Source: Bacillota bacterium
Lineage (GTDB): Bacteria; Bacillota; Negativicutes; Sporomusales; Sporomusaceae
DNA length: 64,000 nucleotides
Assembly (NCBI GenBank): GCA_023443285.1
Contig: JAEZVB010000107.1
Coordinates: 1-64,000, forward strand
Direction: 5' to 3'
Below, one piece after another: positions 50,269 to 59,790 of the stretch (position 1 is the stretch's first letter; the number at the start of each line of letters is the position of its first letter). The translations under genes and the position numbers were made by a program. Below the pieces are notes generated by a model. That model saw only the letters and a list, made by a program, of their open reading frames with translations, had not been told where the DNA came from and did not search any database.

Positions 50269-51579
50269 ATGCAAAAGATCATTGGTTACAAACAAATTGG
50301 GAAACTGGCAGTTCCTGTTATCCTTGCGCAATCAGTAGTTTTAATAACTGGCATGATTGACCTCGCGTTCATCGGGCCATATGGCACAGCGGCTATTGCT
50401 GCCGTCTCAATAGCCAACGCCTTATGCGCTACACTATTTAATTTTCTGGAAGGGTTTCGATTGGGCACAACGGTTTTAATCGCCAAGGCGTCGGCGGAGA
50501 ATAATGTGTCAAAAGCAGCAGCCATAGTAAATGCAGGGTTATTCTTGGCTGCTATGGTGGGTATTTTGTTCCTTGTTTTTGCCTCAGACATTAGCAGTAC
50601 TGTTTACACGATTGCCGGTAATGAACAAATGAGGTATCATGGTATGGATTACCTCAAGGTATGGTTATGGACAATACCAATCATATTATTTTCCTATGTG
50701 CTAATTGGCTTATTTCGCGCCTTGTCTGACACGACAACGCCCTTGTATAGTAGCCTTGTCGTCTGTTTACTGAATGTTTTTTTGGATTATTTATTTGTGT
50801 GTGGTGGATTTGGCTTTCCAAGTATGGGCGTAAAAGGGGCAGCATATGGAACTCTATTTGCCAATCTTGCAGGCTTGCTGATCATAGCTTTTCTGGCACG
50901 AAAAAAACCATATACAAACCAATATATTCAGCTAAAACTGTCATTTCAAAGTCAGCTCAAAGAATATATTGCTCTCGCCATAGATGTAGGACTAAACACA
51001 GGATTCACACTGTTGGCGCTGCTTATTTTTGTTTGGTTAATAAAACCGCTAGGAACGGCCGCTTTAGCAGTACATCAAATTACCTTGCAAGTTTTTAATT
51101 TTGCTTATCTTCCCGCTATTGGTTTTTTAATAACAGCATCAATTATTGTTTCACAACTAGTAGAGCATCAGCGGGACAGCCTAATGCCTACGGTCAGCCG
51201 GATATGCAAAATGAGTTTTAGTGTTATTTTTGTTACAAGCTGCCTTATCTTTATCTTTTCATCAGCTATTAGCAATCTCTTTAGTCCGGCTGATAAGCTG
51301 GTCGCTGAACAAGCAGCTCAAACGCTAAAACTTATTTGTTTAGGCCAATTATTCTCTTCTATCTATATGGTGCTGCGTGGCACGCTAACTGCCTGCAAAG
51401 ATACACGGTTTATTGTTTATGAGGGTTGGGTATCAAGTTATCTGATATTCTTGCCACTCGCTTATCTGTTGGCTGTAAAATCAGGTTATGGCATATATGG
51501 TGGTTATGTGGCTTTTTTGCTGTGGTGCATAACAGATTGTGTCGCACTTTCTCTTAGATTTTACCTGCGAAGCCGCTAA
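50269..51579 (+). CDS. MATE family efflux transporter
   Basis: 436 residues, twelve membrane segments in two homologous halves (LAVPVILAQSVVLITGMIDLAFIG at the start, counterpart around residue 240). MATE carriers export cationic drugs or metabolites using Na+ or H+. ATG 50269 is preceded by AGGAGGA; the frame is open further upstream into the terminator, which is not coding. Single gene. Confidence 0.9.
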   Translation: MQKIIGYKQIGKLAVPVILAQSVVLITGMIDLAFIGPYGTAAIAAVSIANALCATLFNFLEGFRLGTTVLIAKASAENNVSKAAAIVNAGLFLAAMVGILFLVFASDISSTVYTIAGNEQMRYHGMDYLKVWLWTIPIILFSYVLIGLFRALSDTTTPLYSSLVVCLLNVFLDYLFVCGGFGFPSMGVKGAAYGTLFANLAGLLIIAFLARKKPYTNQYIQLKLSFQSQLKEYIALAIDVGLNTGFTLLALLIFVWLIKPLGTAALAVHQITLQVFNFAYLPAIGFLITASIIVSQLVEHQRDSLMPTVSRICKMSFSVIFVTSCLIFIFSSAISNLFSPADKLVAEQAAQTLKLICLGQLFSSIYMVLRGTLTACKDTRFIVYEGWVSSYLIFLPLAYLLAVKSGYGIYGGYVAFLLWCITDCVALSLRFYLRSR

Positions 51580-51894
51580 CAGCCAGTAGGAGTATAAAGT
51601 AAGCGAGAGTGGATGTGATTTTCATATTCACTGCGAATTTTGGCATTTCAGGAAGTGATTTTTACCATTAAGTCAGATAAGCTGTTTTTTTCCTTGCAGT
51701 TGTTGTATAACTAACATGTCACCTAAATTGTTATTTCACCATTCTCCCAACTCCGTTTACTCTTTTGTAGTAAACGGTATTTTTTTTACCAATTATCCAT
51801 TAGAACCAGCGAAAGCAGGATTGGCAAATCAGGTTAAAGAATATTAGTGGAAGAATACGCTATTAAAATAATACATTACTCGAAAGGAGAATAA
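51580..51894. other. Intergenic region after the MATE gene
   Basis: Contains a terminator-like hairpin at 51753-51788 (CCGTTTAC / GTAAACGG then TATTTTTTTT). Nothing else recognised. Confidence 0.6.
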
Positions 51895-52254
51895 ATGGAC
51901 TCCAAGAACTTATTTACATATTGCTTATCAAAACCCGGTGCGATTGAGGACTATCCTTTTGGCCCTGATGTTATTGTTATTAAAGTCGCGGACAAAATGT
52001 TTGCCCTACTGTCTCGGAGGAATGGGCAGGATAATCTTTCGTTAAAGTGTGATCCAAACTATTCGGAAATTTTGCGACGGCAGTATTCAAGTATAACTGC
52101 AGGGTACCACTTGAATAAACGCCATTGGATTACACTTTTACTTGATGGCAGTATACCAGAAAAAGAAATGCAGGGCTTAATAGATCATTCTTACGATTTG
52201 GTGTATAAATCACTTCCTAAGAGAATGCGAGCAAAATACCAAGGGGAATGGTAA
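51895..52254 (+). CDS. MmcQ/YjbR family protein
   Basis: 119 residues: FTYCLSKPGAIEDYPFGPD, FALLSRRNGQDNLSLKCDP, GYHLNKRHWITLLLDGSIP match the MmcQ/YjbR fold (CyaY-like, often described as DNA-binding). Ribosome site GAAAGGAGA. Role unknown. Confidence 0.9.
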   Translation: MDSKNLFTYCLSKPGAIEDYPFGPDVIVIKVADKMFALLSRRNGQDNLSLKCDPNYSEILRRQYSSITAGYHLNKRHWITLLLDGSIPEKEMQGLIDHSYDLVYKSLPKRMRAKYQGEW

Positions 52255-52444
52255 TATCCGAAACATCACCAGACAGAGGCTGTGTTTGGTGATGTTTATT
52301 ATGTAACCGTGCAACTAGTTGGGTCGAATAGCTGTTTAGTGTATATAATTGTCAGGGAACATAGAAGTTCTTGCAATAAAAATAAATGAATTTTCAAATA
52401 GAACGAATTTTGCAGGAATTTAGATTTATTTATCAAATACGTTT

Positions 52445-54433
52445 TTGCAAATTGTTCCTGTTCTCATGATTGGACTACTTATTTTAGGAGTAACAATTTA
52501 TAAGGCCTTTGATAATGTAATTGAACAAGAATTATTAAAATCGGTATCTGCCAGAACAGAAGAAGCAGCCGGTAATATTAATACATGGCTTACAGGACGC
52601 GTGCTTGAGGTCTCTATGTCGGCAGCTAGCCCGCAAGCACGTATGATAACTACAAATCCGGACAGCACTTATCAGTTGAATGTATCACGTATCAATAACT
52701 TTTCACGCCAGCATGCCAATGAATCTACGCTCAATGCCTTTGCGGTAACGCGTGAGGGCATGGCGACAGTGGCTATCCTGAATAATGGGCAAGTTGAGAA
52801 AAAGTCTGTTGATGTTCGCGATTTTGATTATTATAAATACGTTATGGCAGGAAAGGGCGCATATATTACAGATCCGGTTTTTGCCAAGTCCTTAGGTAAA
52901 GTTACAATAGCTGTTGCGGCACCAATTCCGGGTGATAATAATCAACCTATCGGGATTCTTGGGTCAGCTATTTCACCGGAAACTGTTATTAAAAAAGTGC
53001 AAGCAACAAAATATGGAGAAAAAGGTTTTGGTATTCTCGTCTCACGGACAGGACAATACGTGGTTCATCCTGATGCAGAAAAAGCGTTGAAAACTAAAAT
53101 CACTGATGATGATTTGCCGGCTTTGAAAGAACTCGGACAAATAATGTTATCTGGTGATACCGGTGTATATCGGTATACTCAAAATGGTGAAAAGAAAATT
53201 GCGTTTTATTCTCCTATACCGATTACTGGCTGGAGTATGGCTAATATAGTAGATCAGGATGAATTGTTTGCATCGGCCAATTGGTTATCAAAGTATATGA
53301 GCACTTTTATTGCAGGGTTGTTATTGATTCTTTCACTTTTGATCTATTGGGCTTTAAAGCGGATGACAGATCCCTTGTCTCAACTAAGTACATTTGCTGA
53401 TCAAGTTGCAGAAGGCGATTTAACCGCTTGTGTTACGGTAAATTCCAATGACGAAATTGGCCGTTTGTCAAAAGATTTTAATACCATGATTGCAAACTTG
53501 AAAAAGCTAATTAATCATATTTCAGACAATGCCGAGCAAGTGGCAGCTTCATCGGAAGAACTGACAGCAAGTGCTGACCAATCGGCTAAGGCAGTGAATC
53601 AGGTAGCGCAGTCAATAAATAGTGTTGCAGGAGCGGCCACAGAGCAAATGAGTCTTGCGGGGGAAACATATACTTTTGTAGAAAAGATGTCAAGCGGTGT
53701 TAGACAAATTGCTATAAATGCCGGTAGTGTAGCTGCCATGTCAGATGAGGCTTCAGAAGCTGCACATAATGGTGGTGAGGCTATAAACAAAGCTACCAGC
53801 CAGATGGCTAATATTGAAAAAACAGTGGTTAATTCCGCACAGGTAGTAGCGAAATTAGGTGAGCGATCCAAAGAAGTAGGACAGATTGTCGATACTATTT
53901 CCGGGATTGCCGGTCAGACAAATTTACTTGCGCTTAATGCCGCTATTGAAGCGGCTAGGGCTGGTGAACTGGGACGCGGGTTTGCCGTTGTGGCAGATGA
54001 AGTGCGTAAGTTGGCGGAACAGTCTCAGGAAGCGGCCAAACAAATTTCTGAGCTTATTAATGAGATCAGGCAAGATACTGATCAAGCAGTAATTGCAATG
54101 AATGAAGGAACAAAAGAAGTAAAACTAGGCAGCGAAGTAGTTAATAACGCCGGGAATGCTTTTGAACAAATTACTACACTTGTGAAACAATTGTCTGGTC
54201 AGATACGTAGTATATCTGAATCTATTGAGCAGGTTGCGGGTAGCAATCAGCAGGTTGTGGAATTTGTGAAAAAGATAGATGTGCTTAGTAAACAATCTGC
54301 CGCTGAAGGTCAGAACGTTTCGGCAGTTACCCAAGAGCAATCGGCGACAATGCAAGAGATTGCCTCTGCCAGCCAAAGCCTTGCCAAGATGGCAAACAAT
54401 TTGCAAATGACCATAGAACAGTTCAGAAAATAA
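52445..54433 (+). CDS. Methyl-accepting chemotaxis protein, dCache type, probably N-terminally frameshifted
   Basis: 662 residues in the readable frame: TM1 (about 3-20), dCache sensor (25-275, FDYYKYVMAGKGAYITDPVF), TM2 (about 280-300), HAMP, signalling domain with SGIAGQTNLLALNAAIEAAR. The only start in this frame is TTG 52445, in a T-run, without ribosome site and leaving no cytoplasmic N-terminus. An ATG at 52386 in another frame encodes MNFQIERILQEFRFIYQIRF, and one additional T in the five-T tract at 52442-52446 would join it directly to LQIVPVLMIG. Either a frameshift or a sequence error is present. Confidence 0.8.
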   Translation: MQIVPVLMIGLLILGVTIYKAFDNVIEQELLKSVSARTEEAAGNINTWLTGRVLEVSMSAASPQARMITTNPDSTYQLNVSRINNFSRQHANESTLNAFAVTREGMATVAILNNGQVEKKSVDVRDFDYYKYVMAGKGAYITDPVFAKSLGKVTIAVAAPIPGDNNQPIGILGSAISPETVIKKVQATKYGEKGFGILVSRTGQYVVHPDAEKALKTKITDDDLPALKELGQIMLSGDTGVYRYTQNGEKKIAFYSPIPITGWSMANIVDQDELFASANWLSKYMSTFIAGLLLILSLLIYWALKRMTDPLSQLSTFADQVAEGDLTACVTVNSNDEIGRLSKDFNTMIANLKKLINHISDNAEQVAASSEELTASADQSAKAVNQVAQSINSVAGAATEQMSLAGETYTFVEKMSSGVRQIAINAGSVAAMSDEASEAAHNGGEAINKATSQMANIEKTVVNSAQVVAKLGERSKEVGQIVDTISGIAGQTNLLALNAAIEAARAGELGRGFAVVADEVRKLAEQSQEAAKQISELINEIRQDTDQAVIAMNEGTKEVKLGSEVVNNAGNAFEQITTLVKQLSGQIRSISESIEQVAGSNQQVVEFVKKIDVLSKQSAAEGQNVSAVTQEQSATMQEIASASQSLAKMANNLQMTIEQFRK

Positions 54434-54486
54434 AAATAAGGAGTAAGGTTATAGTTTTCTGACTCATAGAATCATACGATTACCGA

Positions 54487-54525
54487 CTACCCTTCTGATG
54501 GGTTTTAAACCCACCTGAAGGGTAG
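54487..54525 (+). terminator. Terminator after the chemoreceptor
   Basis: CTACCCTTCTGATGGGTTT pairs with AAACCCACCTGAAGGGTAG (one mismatch). Confidence 0.7.
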
Positions 54526-54551
54526 CTAGGTTTATCAAGAAGCAGTAGTGA

Positions 54552-54583
54552 CGCGCGGAAGTGTTCCGCGCATTTGTTTTTTG
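54552..54583 (+). terminator. Second hairpin, possible terminator
   Basis: GCGCGGAA / TTCCGCGC around GTG, then CATTTGTTTTTTG-like T-rich DNA. Confidence 0.65.
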
Positions 54584-54724
54584 TTTGGAAGCATCGAGAA
54601 GGTAATCGATGGGAATATAATAGGTATTGGGTCTCATAGTAATAATTTTCCGGATATGGTAAAATAATAAACCAAGATAAATGCTTTTAGTAAGTATTAT
54701 GATGAGGTTAGGGAAGGGTGTTTG

Positions 54725-54940
54725 ATGAAACAAATTGAAGAAGTCTTTAAACTGATGCATGAATACCAAAAGAGGACAAATAAACCACTCAAAGCGATAA
54801 AAATGTCACAGAAAACATTTGCGATAATACGCAATGAATTTTCCGTAGTATCTGGTAGCCGAAGTCAGGAATTCAATGGCGCAGTTATCGAGTTTTGCAC
54901 AGAAGCGGAAGAAGATATGTATTATGAAGAAATGCTATAA
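54725..54940 (+). CDS. Small protein of unknown function
   Basis: 71 residues from ATG 54725 behind AAGGG (the TTG just before it is less likely). Charged, helical N-terminal half (QIEEVFKLMHEYQKRTNKPL), acidic C-terminus ending EEDMYYEEML. No recognised family; style resembles small phage-type proteins, without further proof. Confidence 0.6.
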   Translation: MKQIEEVFKLMHEYQKRTNKPLKAIKMSQKTFAIIRNEFSVVSGSRSQEFNGAVIEFCTEAEEDMYYEEML

Positions 54941-55036
54941 TTTTTTCAGATAGATACGCTTAAACCGTTTTAACGATAATAGAATAGGGTGAGAGCTTAT
55001 TAGGCAGAGTTAAACCATAATTCAAGGGAGGTAATT

Positions 55037-55570
55037 ATGAAAAAACGGTTTTTCATTTGTTTGTCGTTGATGCTTATCTTGGTGGCGATCTGCGTAACGG
55101 CATCTGCTCAACCACAAATGGTTCTTGTGGACACGCAACAGATACCGGAAAATCGTACATTCAGAGGTGGATTCCCCATCAATACACCCGAGGGTAAGGT
55201 TGTACTCTATGATATCAAAGGTAGTAAAGTCTCGTCTAAACCATGGATTGGCTTTTACGGCAAGATGGAAGACGGCAGTACATTTAAAGTAGATCTTGAA
55301 TTTGCCGGTGGAAATATTCAAGTATGTGCACTGTACAAAGGAAACAAGAAGGGCTTGCTTGATCGAAAGTACCTATTGCGGGAAGCGCTGCCGGCTACTG
55401 ATAAGTGGCACTACTCCGGAATTTTTTCCTTTGAGGTTGCGGATAATCAGGCAGTAATTAAATTAGGCAGCAAGAGTTATATATGGCCAGGGGTAAGCAC
55501 GTTAACTGGGGAAATGGAAGTAGGCAGGGTTAGCGGAAGATTAGAAACGTACAACTATGTGCGAGATTAA
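55037..55570 (+). CDS. Secreted protein of unknown function
   Basis: 177 residues with signal peptide (KRFFICLSLMLILVAICVTA, cleavage after SAQ region near 25). Mature domain beta-rich (GKVVLYDIKGSKV, WIGFYGKMEDGSTFKVDLEF). Strong AGGGAGGT site. Terminator at 55635. Family not recognised; likely periplasmic. Confidence 0.75.
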   Translation: MKKRFFICLSLMLILVAICVTASAQPQMVLVDTQQIPENRTFRGGFPINTPEGKVVLYDIKGSKVSSKPWIGFYGKMEDGSTFKVDLEFAGGNIQVCALYKGNKKGLLDRKYLLREALPATDKWHYSGIFSFEVADNQAVIKLGSKSYIWPGVSTLTGEMEVGRVSGRLETYNYVRD

Positions 55571-55634
55571 GACGGCACTCAAATAAATCAAGCTCAACCT
55601 ACTACAGCGTAAAACATTATAACGAAAAAAGACT

Positions 55635-55666
55635 AACTAGCCCTCGAACCCGGGGCTAGTTTTTTG
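55635..55666. terminator. Bidirectional terminator
   Basis: AACTAGCCC / GGGCTAGTT with flanking A and T runs, between convergent genes. Confidence 0.8.
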
Positions 55667-55676
55667 CTGCAATCCA

Positions 55677-56612
55677 TTATTCGGTTTGCCAGTCATTTAC
55701 CAGGATACCTGATGGTATATCCTTTAGGATGTCGGATTTATTGTATTTCTTAACAATTTCCATTACGGTTTTCATACTTTCACTGATATACTTATTTTTG
55801 TAGTAAACGATGTTAAAGGATCTGTCCCAGGCATTTTCGTTGCTTTTTATCACATATAGCTTGCCAGCTTTTATTTCTTCTTCCACCAAGCGGATGGAGA
55901 TAGCTGCTAGACAATTATTTTCCATTACAGTAGATTTTATTACATCAGGGCAAGTTAGTTCCCAGCCTATTTTTAGTTTGACCCCGTTTTTTTGCATATA
56001 GTTCTCAAATAATTCACGAGTACCGCTGCCCTCTTCCCGCATGACAAAAGCTTGGTTCTCCAGTTCGTCAATCGCAATGCGACTCCGTCCGGCAAAACTA
56101 TGGTTTCTACCACAGACAATTACCAGATAATCCTTGACGGCAGGGGTATTGATTAAATCATGGCTTTTGACCTGTCCTTCCACAATGCCGATATCCAGTT
56201 CGGCTTTCAGTATTTTTTCTTCGATGGCTTTTGTATTATTCATATAGGCAAAGGTTTCGACCTCTGGCATTTGTTGTTTAAAATCCTTCAATAAAGTTGG
56301 CAGCAGGCAAGAGCCTACTGTTATTGTGACACCAATCCGTATTTTTTCCGCATGTCCTTCAGTAAACATATACATGTTTAACTCATCAAATTGTTTTACT
56401 GCGATTCGTGCGTAGGTAAGCAGATTTTTTCCGGCGTCTGTGATGTATAGCTTTTTGGCAATTCTTTCGAATAATAGTACTTCATAATGGTTTTCTAATT
56501 CTTTGATTGTCTGGCTTACTGTTGGCTGAGATATAAAGTATTTGGCGGCCGCAGCACTCATCTTGCCGGTTTCTGCAACAGCAATAAAGATTTTTAAATG
56601 CCGTATTGTCAT
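55677..56612 (-). CDS. LysR family transcriptional regulator
   Basis: 311 residues: helix-turn-helix 1-60 (MSAAAAKYFISQPTVSQTIKE) plus effector domain. Diverges from the siroheme-protein gene, with a small palindrome in the gap, so it probably controls that gene, perhaps in response to a sulfur or nitrogen oxyanion signal (inference). Related to CysB/CysL-type regulators in layout. Confidence 0.9.
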   Translation of the reverse strand: MTIRHLKIFIAVAETGKMSAAAAKYFISQPTVSQTIKELENHYEVLLFERIAKKLYITDAGKNLLTYARIAVKQFDELNMYMFTEGHAEKIRIGVTITVGSCLLPTLLKDFKQQMPEVETFAYMNNTKAIEEKILKAELDIGIVEGQVKSHDLINTPAVKDYLVIVCGRNHSFAGRSRIAIDELENQAFVMREEGSGTRELFENYMQKNGVKLKIGWELTCPDVIKSTVMENNCLAAISIRLVEEEIKAGKLYVIKSNENAWDRSFNIVYYKNKYISESMKTVMEIVKKYNKSDILKDIPSGILVNDWQTE

Positions 56613-56651
56613 TTTGTTCTCCTTAGATAGTAAAAATTCGAACCAACTTTA

Positions 56652-56666
56652 ATAGGTTTTACCTAT
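56652..56666. promoter_or_regulatory. Palindrome in the LysR divergent promoter
   Basis: ATAGG TTTTA CCTAT, a 5-5-5 symmetric site 40 bp from the LysR start and 80 bp from the divergent gene; probable operator. Confidence 0.45.
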
Positions 56667-56745
56667 GATTATTATAAAATAATATCACTTTAATAATTAA
56701 TCAACAAGTGTTATATTGAAGACAAGATGAATCGGAGGTATATAA

Positions 56746-57681
56746 ATGGCTACACTAACAATCAGCAAGGAAGATGAAAAAAGAGTTAAAGCGCTTGGCT
56801 TTCTAAGTAACAAAGGAACCGATAATTTTTCAGGAAGAGTTATAACCGTAAATGGTGCGATTACAGCTGCTCAGGCAAAATGTATTGCCGAAGCCGCTGA
56901 ATTATTTGGCAATGGTATTGTTACCTTTACAACCAGACTTTCTGTGGAATGCCAGGGTATTCCTTATGACAAGATTGAAGATTTTCGTGCTTATATTGCC
57001 AGAGCTGGCCTTAAGACCGGCGGGACAGGCGCGAAAGTACGTCCGGTTGTATCCTGCAAAGGGACTACTTGCCAATATGGGCTTATTGATGCCTTTGTGT
57101 TATCCAGAGAAATTCATGAACGATTTTTTGACGGCTATGCCAGTGTAAGACTGCCACATAAATTTAAAATTGCAGTAGGCGGTTGTCCTAACAACTGTGC
57201 CAAACCTAATTTAAACGATGTAGGCATTATCGGACAATGTATACCTAATTTTGATGCAGATCTCTGCAAAGGCTGCAAAAAATGCTTGATTGAAGCAGTT
57301 TGCCCGATGAAGGCGGCTAGTGTTGTAGATGGCGCTTTGAAAATTGATGCCGAAAAATGCGCCCATTGTGGTAGATGCGTTGGCAAGTGCAATTTTGACG
57401 CTATTAAAGACGGACAATCGGGTTATAAGATATATATCGGCGGCCGCTGGGGTAAACAAGTAACCCATGGTATTACTATTAACAAGATTTTTACAGATAA
57501 AGAAGAAGCTTTAGCTGTCATTGAAAAGGTCATTCTCCTGTATCATGAACAAGGAATTACAGGTGAACGTTTAGCACAGACCATCGAAAGGCTTGGGTTT
57601 GAAAATGTAGAAGCACAAGTCTTAGCTGGCAAAATATTAGCAAGGAAACAGGAGATTTTGACTGCTAAGCTTCATGAATAG
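56746..57681 (+). CDS. Siroheme nitrite/sulfite reductase family protein with ferredoxin domain (AsrC-like)
   Basis: 311 residues. Ferredoxin-like half domain (1-75), then siroheme/4Fe-4S ligands CKGTTCQYG (about 105) and GGCPNNCAKP (about 145), then two 4Fe-4S clusters CKGCKKCLIEAVCP and CAHCGRCVGKCNF. This layout matches subunit C of anaerobic sulfite reductase and related small siroheme proteins. AsrA and AsrB are not next to it. It probably reduces sulfite or a similar oxyanion, or is an assimilatory relative. Ribosome site CGGAGG. Confidence 0.85.
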   Translation: MATLTISKEDEKRVKALGFLSNKGTDNFSGRVITVNGAITAAQAKCIAEAAELFGNGIVTFTTRLSVECQGIPYDKIEDFRAYIARAGLKTGGTGAKVRPVVSCKGTTCQYGLIDAFVLSREIHERFFDGYASVRLPHKFKIAVGGCPNNCAKPNLNDVGIIGQCIPNFDADLCKGCKKCLIEAVCPMKAASVVDGALKIDAEKCAHCGRCVGKCNFDAIKDGQSGYKIYIGGRWGKQVTHGITINKIFTDKEEALAVIEKVILLYHEQGITGERLAQTIERLGFENVEAQVLAGKILARKQEILTAKLHE

Positions 57682-57707
57682 ATGGCAACAACTTTTTATT
57701 TCAGCTT

Positions 57708-57848
57708 ATGGGAGTTGCGGGAATTACCGTTGTTCCAGGCGGGTCTAATTTAATGGAAGCCATGGAAAAAGTGGTCGCAGATGTCTATAGGCAAGGCGTT
57801 AACCTTACATTTGACCTGTATCAGCTAATTGAATCCGAAAATGCTTAA
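57708..57848 (+). CDS. 46-residue orphan reading frame
   Basis: ATG 57708 to TAA 57846, 26 bp after the siroheme gene. MGVAGITVVPGGSNLMEAME... reads like the C-terminal part of a folded enzyme, with no ribosome site; upstream frame closes at a stop in 57676. Could be a gene fragment. A terminator follows. Confidence 0.4.
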   Translation: MGVAGITVVPGGSNLMEAMEKVVADVYRQGVNLTFDLYQLIESENA

Positions 57849-57874
57849 AACTCGCGAGTACCGCGAGTTTTTTT
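57847..57874 (+). terminator. Terminator
   Basis: AAACTCGCG / CGCGAGTTT followed by TTTTG. Confidence 0.85.
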
Positions 57875-58063
57875 GTTCGATATGGGCGAATCTGGCGGGG
57901 AACAGCAAGATTACACGAATAAATAAATTGTGTGAAAATATGGAAGGGTTATGGAAGATTTTGTCGAAGGAATATAACCACACAATTTTGTCGGAATAAC
58001 ATCCAGATCACGAAAGTCCTATGAGTATTTATAGCAAAAACTATCATGTGAGGAGACTAGCGT

Positions 58064-59776
58064 ATGAAAATATCGAGACGTACTTTCATTAAATCAGGTC
58101 TAGCCGGAGCAGCCTTAGTAGTGTGCAGTGGTTTTTCTCCAAAATGGCTCAATAAGTTATCCGCTGCGCCGGGTTACCAGACAACAATTGCGCGTACAGT
58201 TATTCCTGTTCCTGTGCCGGCAACTTCGCCAAAGCTTCAGCCTACGGAAATTTCTAAATATGCACAGTATGGCTATGGCTTGTGGCAGGAAGGTGCGGGT
58301 CTGACTCTTCAAAAAAGACTGGATCTTATGCCGTCTTCCTATACCGGGATGAAGGTTACCAAGACTGCTAGACTTTTAAATTTTTTTACTATCACAGATA
58401 TTCATATCACCGATAAGGAATCGCCTACGCAGGCTATCTATCTTGGCCTTAAACATGGGGTATGTTCCGCTTATTCAGGGGTTATGTTGTACTCGACTCA
58501 TGTTCTTGATGCCGCTGTGCAGGCAATAAACGCCATTCATAAACAAAATCCTATTGACTTTGGCCTTTCGTTGGGTGATACCTGCAATAACACCCAGTAC
58601 AATGAGACTCGCTGGTATATTGATATTCTTGATGGTAAAACTATTACGCCAAGCTCTGGCGCTCATCTTGGTGCAGATACCATCGAATATCAAAAAACCT
58701 TCAAGGCTGTTGGTCTTGATAAGAGCATCCCCTGGTACCAAACTCTCGGCAATCATGACCATTTTTGGATGGGGACAAACCCTGTCAGCGATTACATAAA
58801 ACAAGCTTATGTTGCTGAAGATATTATGAAAATGGGGGATATCTTCATGCCTGGCGGTATCAATCGTCGTGATTATTATATGGGAGTGCTTGACGGCCGT
58901 ACACCGTATGGTGATGTGATCGGTGCCGGGCCGGTCGAAACTACCAACCCCCCGAAGATTGCCGCTGACCCTAATCGTCGTTCACTGTCACGCAAGGAGT
59001 GGATGCAAGAATTTTTCACATCTTCGTCCCAGCCGGCAGGCCACGGTTTCAGCCAGGCTAATATTGATAACGACTTTGCTTCCTATAGCTTTGAACCTAA
59101 GTCCGATATACCCGTTAAAGTTATTGTACTTGATGATACCCAAAAAGACGAAGACCCCGATTTGCACGGTTATGGCCATGGTACCCTTGATAAAGAACGG
59201 TATGAATGGCTTGTCAAAGAACTTGATCATGGGCAGGCTGAAGGCAAGCTTATGATTATTGCTGCCCATGTACCAATTGGTGTCGAAGGGGCGGAGTCTT
59301 TTGTCGGCTGGTGGTCCAACGCTTATGTATCTGAGCAGCAGCTAATTGCCAAACTGCAGCAATATCCGAACTTTATTCTGTGGGTTGCCGGACATCGCCA
59401 TTACAATACTGTTACTCCGTTTGCATCACCTGATTCGGAGCGTCCGGAACTGGGATTCTGGCAGATTGAAACCGCATCACTACGGGATTTTCCTCAGCAG
59501 TTCCGTACTACCGAGATTGTCCGCAATAGCGATAATACAATTTCTATTGTTACGGTTAATGTTGATACGGCGGCCAAGACCGGGTCGCTTGCGGCAAAAT
59601 CCCGGTCTTGTGCTATTGCAGATCGGCAGATATACACCGATGGTAAAGCGTTATCAGCAAGTCCGGGATTGGCAGCACTACTGCCCAGTGGTTCTTATAA
59701 TGCCGAGCTTGTCATACAAGTGAGCCCGGAAATGCAGGCCAAGCTGCAAAAAGCGGGAACACCCATTAACAAGTAA
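58064..59776 (+). CDS. Tat-exported metallophosphoesterase (TIGR03768-like)
   Basis: 570 residues. Twin-arginine signal SRRTFIKSGLAGAALVV with cleavage near LSAAPG (about 35). Calcineurin-type metal motifs: TDIHITD (about 110), LGDTCN (about 170), LGNHDHF (about 228), AAHVPIG (about 402) and VAGHRHYN (about 443). Exported folded to the periplasm, where it hydrolyses a phosphate ester of unknown identity. The outer-membrane channel gene follows 14 bp later, suggesting joint function. Confidence 0.88.
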   Translation: MKISRRTFIKSGLAGAALVVCSGFSPKWLNKLSAAPGYQTTIARTVIPVPVPATSPKLQPTEISKYAQYGYGLWQEGAGLTLQKRLDLMPSSYTGMKVTKTARLLNFFTITDIHITDKESPTQAIYLGLKHGVCSAYSGVMLYSTHVLDAAVQAINAIHKQNPIDFGLSLGDTCNNTQYNETRWYIDILDGKTITPSSGAHLGADTIEYQKTFKAVGLDKSIPWYQTLGNHDHFWMGTNPVSDYIKQAYVAEDIMKMGDIFMPGGINRRDYYMGVLDGRTPYGDVIGAGPVETTNPPKIAADPNRRSLSRKEWMQEFFTSSSQPAGHGFSQANIDNDFASYSFEPKSDIPVKVIVLDDTQKDEDPDLHGYGHGTLDKERYEWLVKELDHGQAEGKLMIIAAHVPIGVEGAESFVGWWSNAYVSEQQLIAKLQQYPNFILWVAGHRHYNTVTPFASPDSERPELGFWQIETASLRDFPQQFRTTEIVRNSDNTISIVTVNVDTAAKTGSLAAKSRSCAIADRQIYTDGKALSASPGLAALLPSGSYNAELVIQVSPEMQAKLQKAGTPINK

Positions 59777-59790
59777 TCTTAAAAAAGGAT

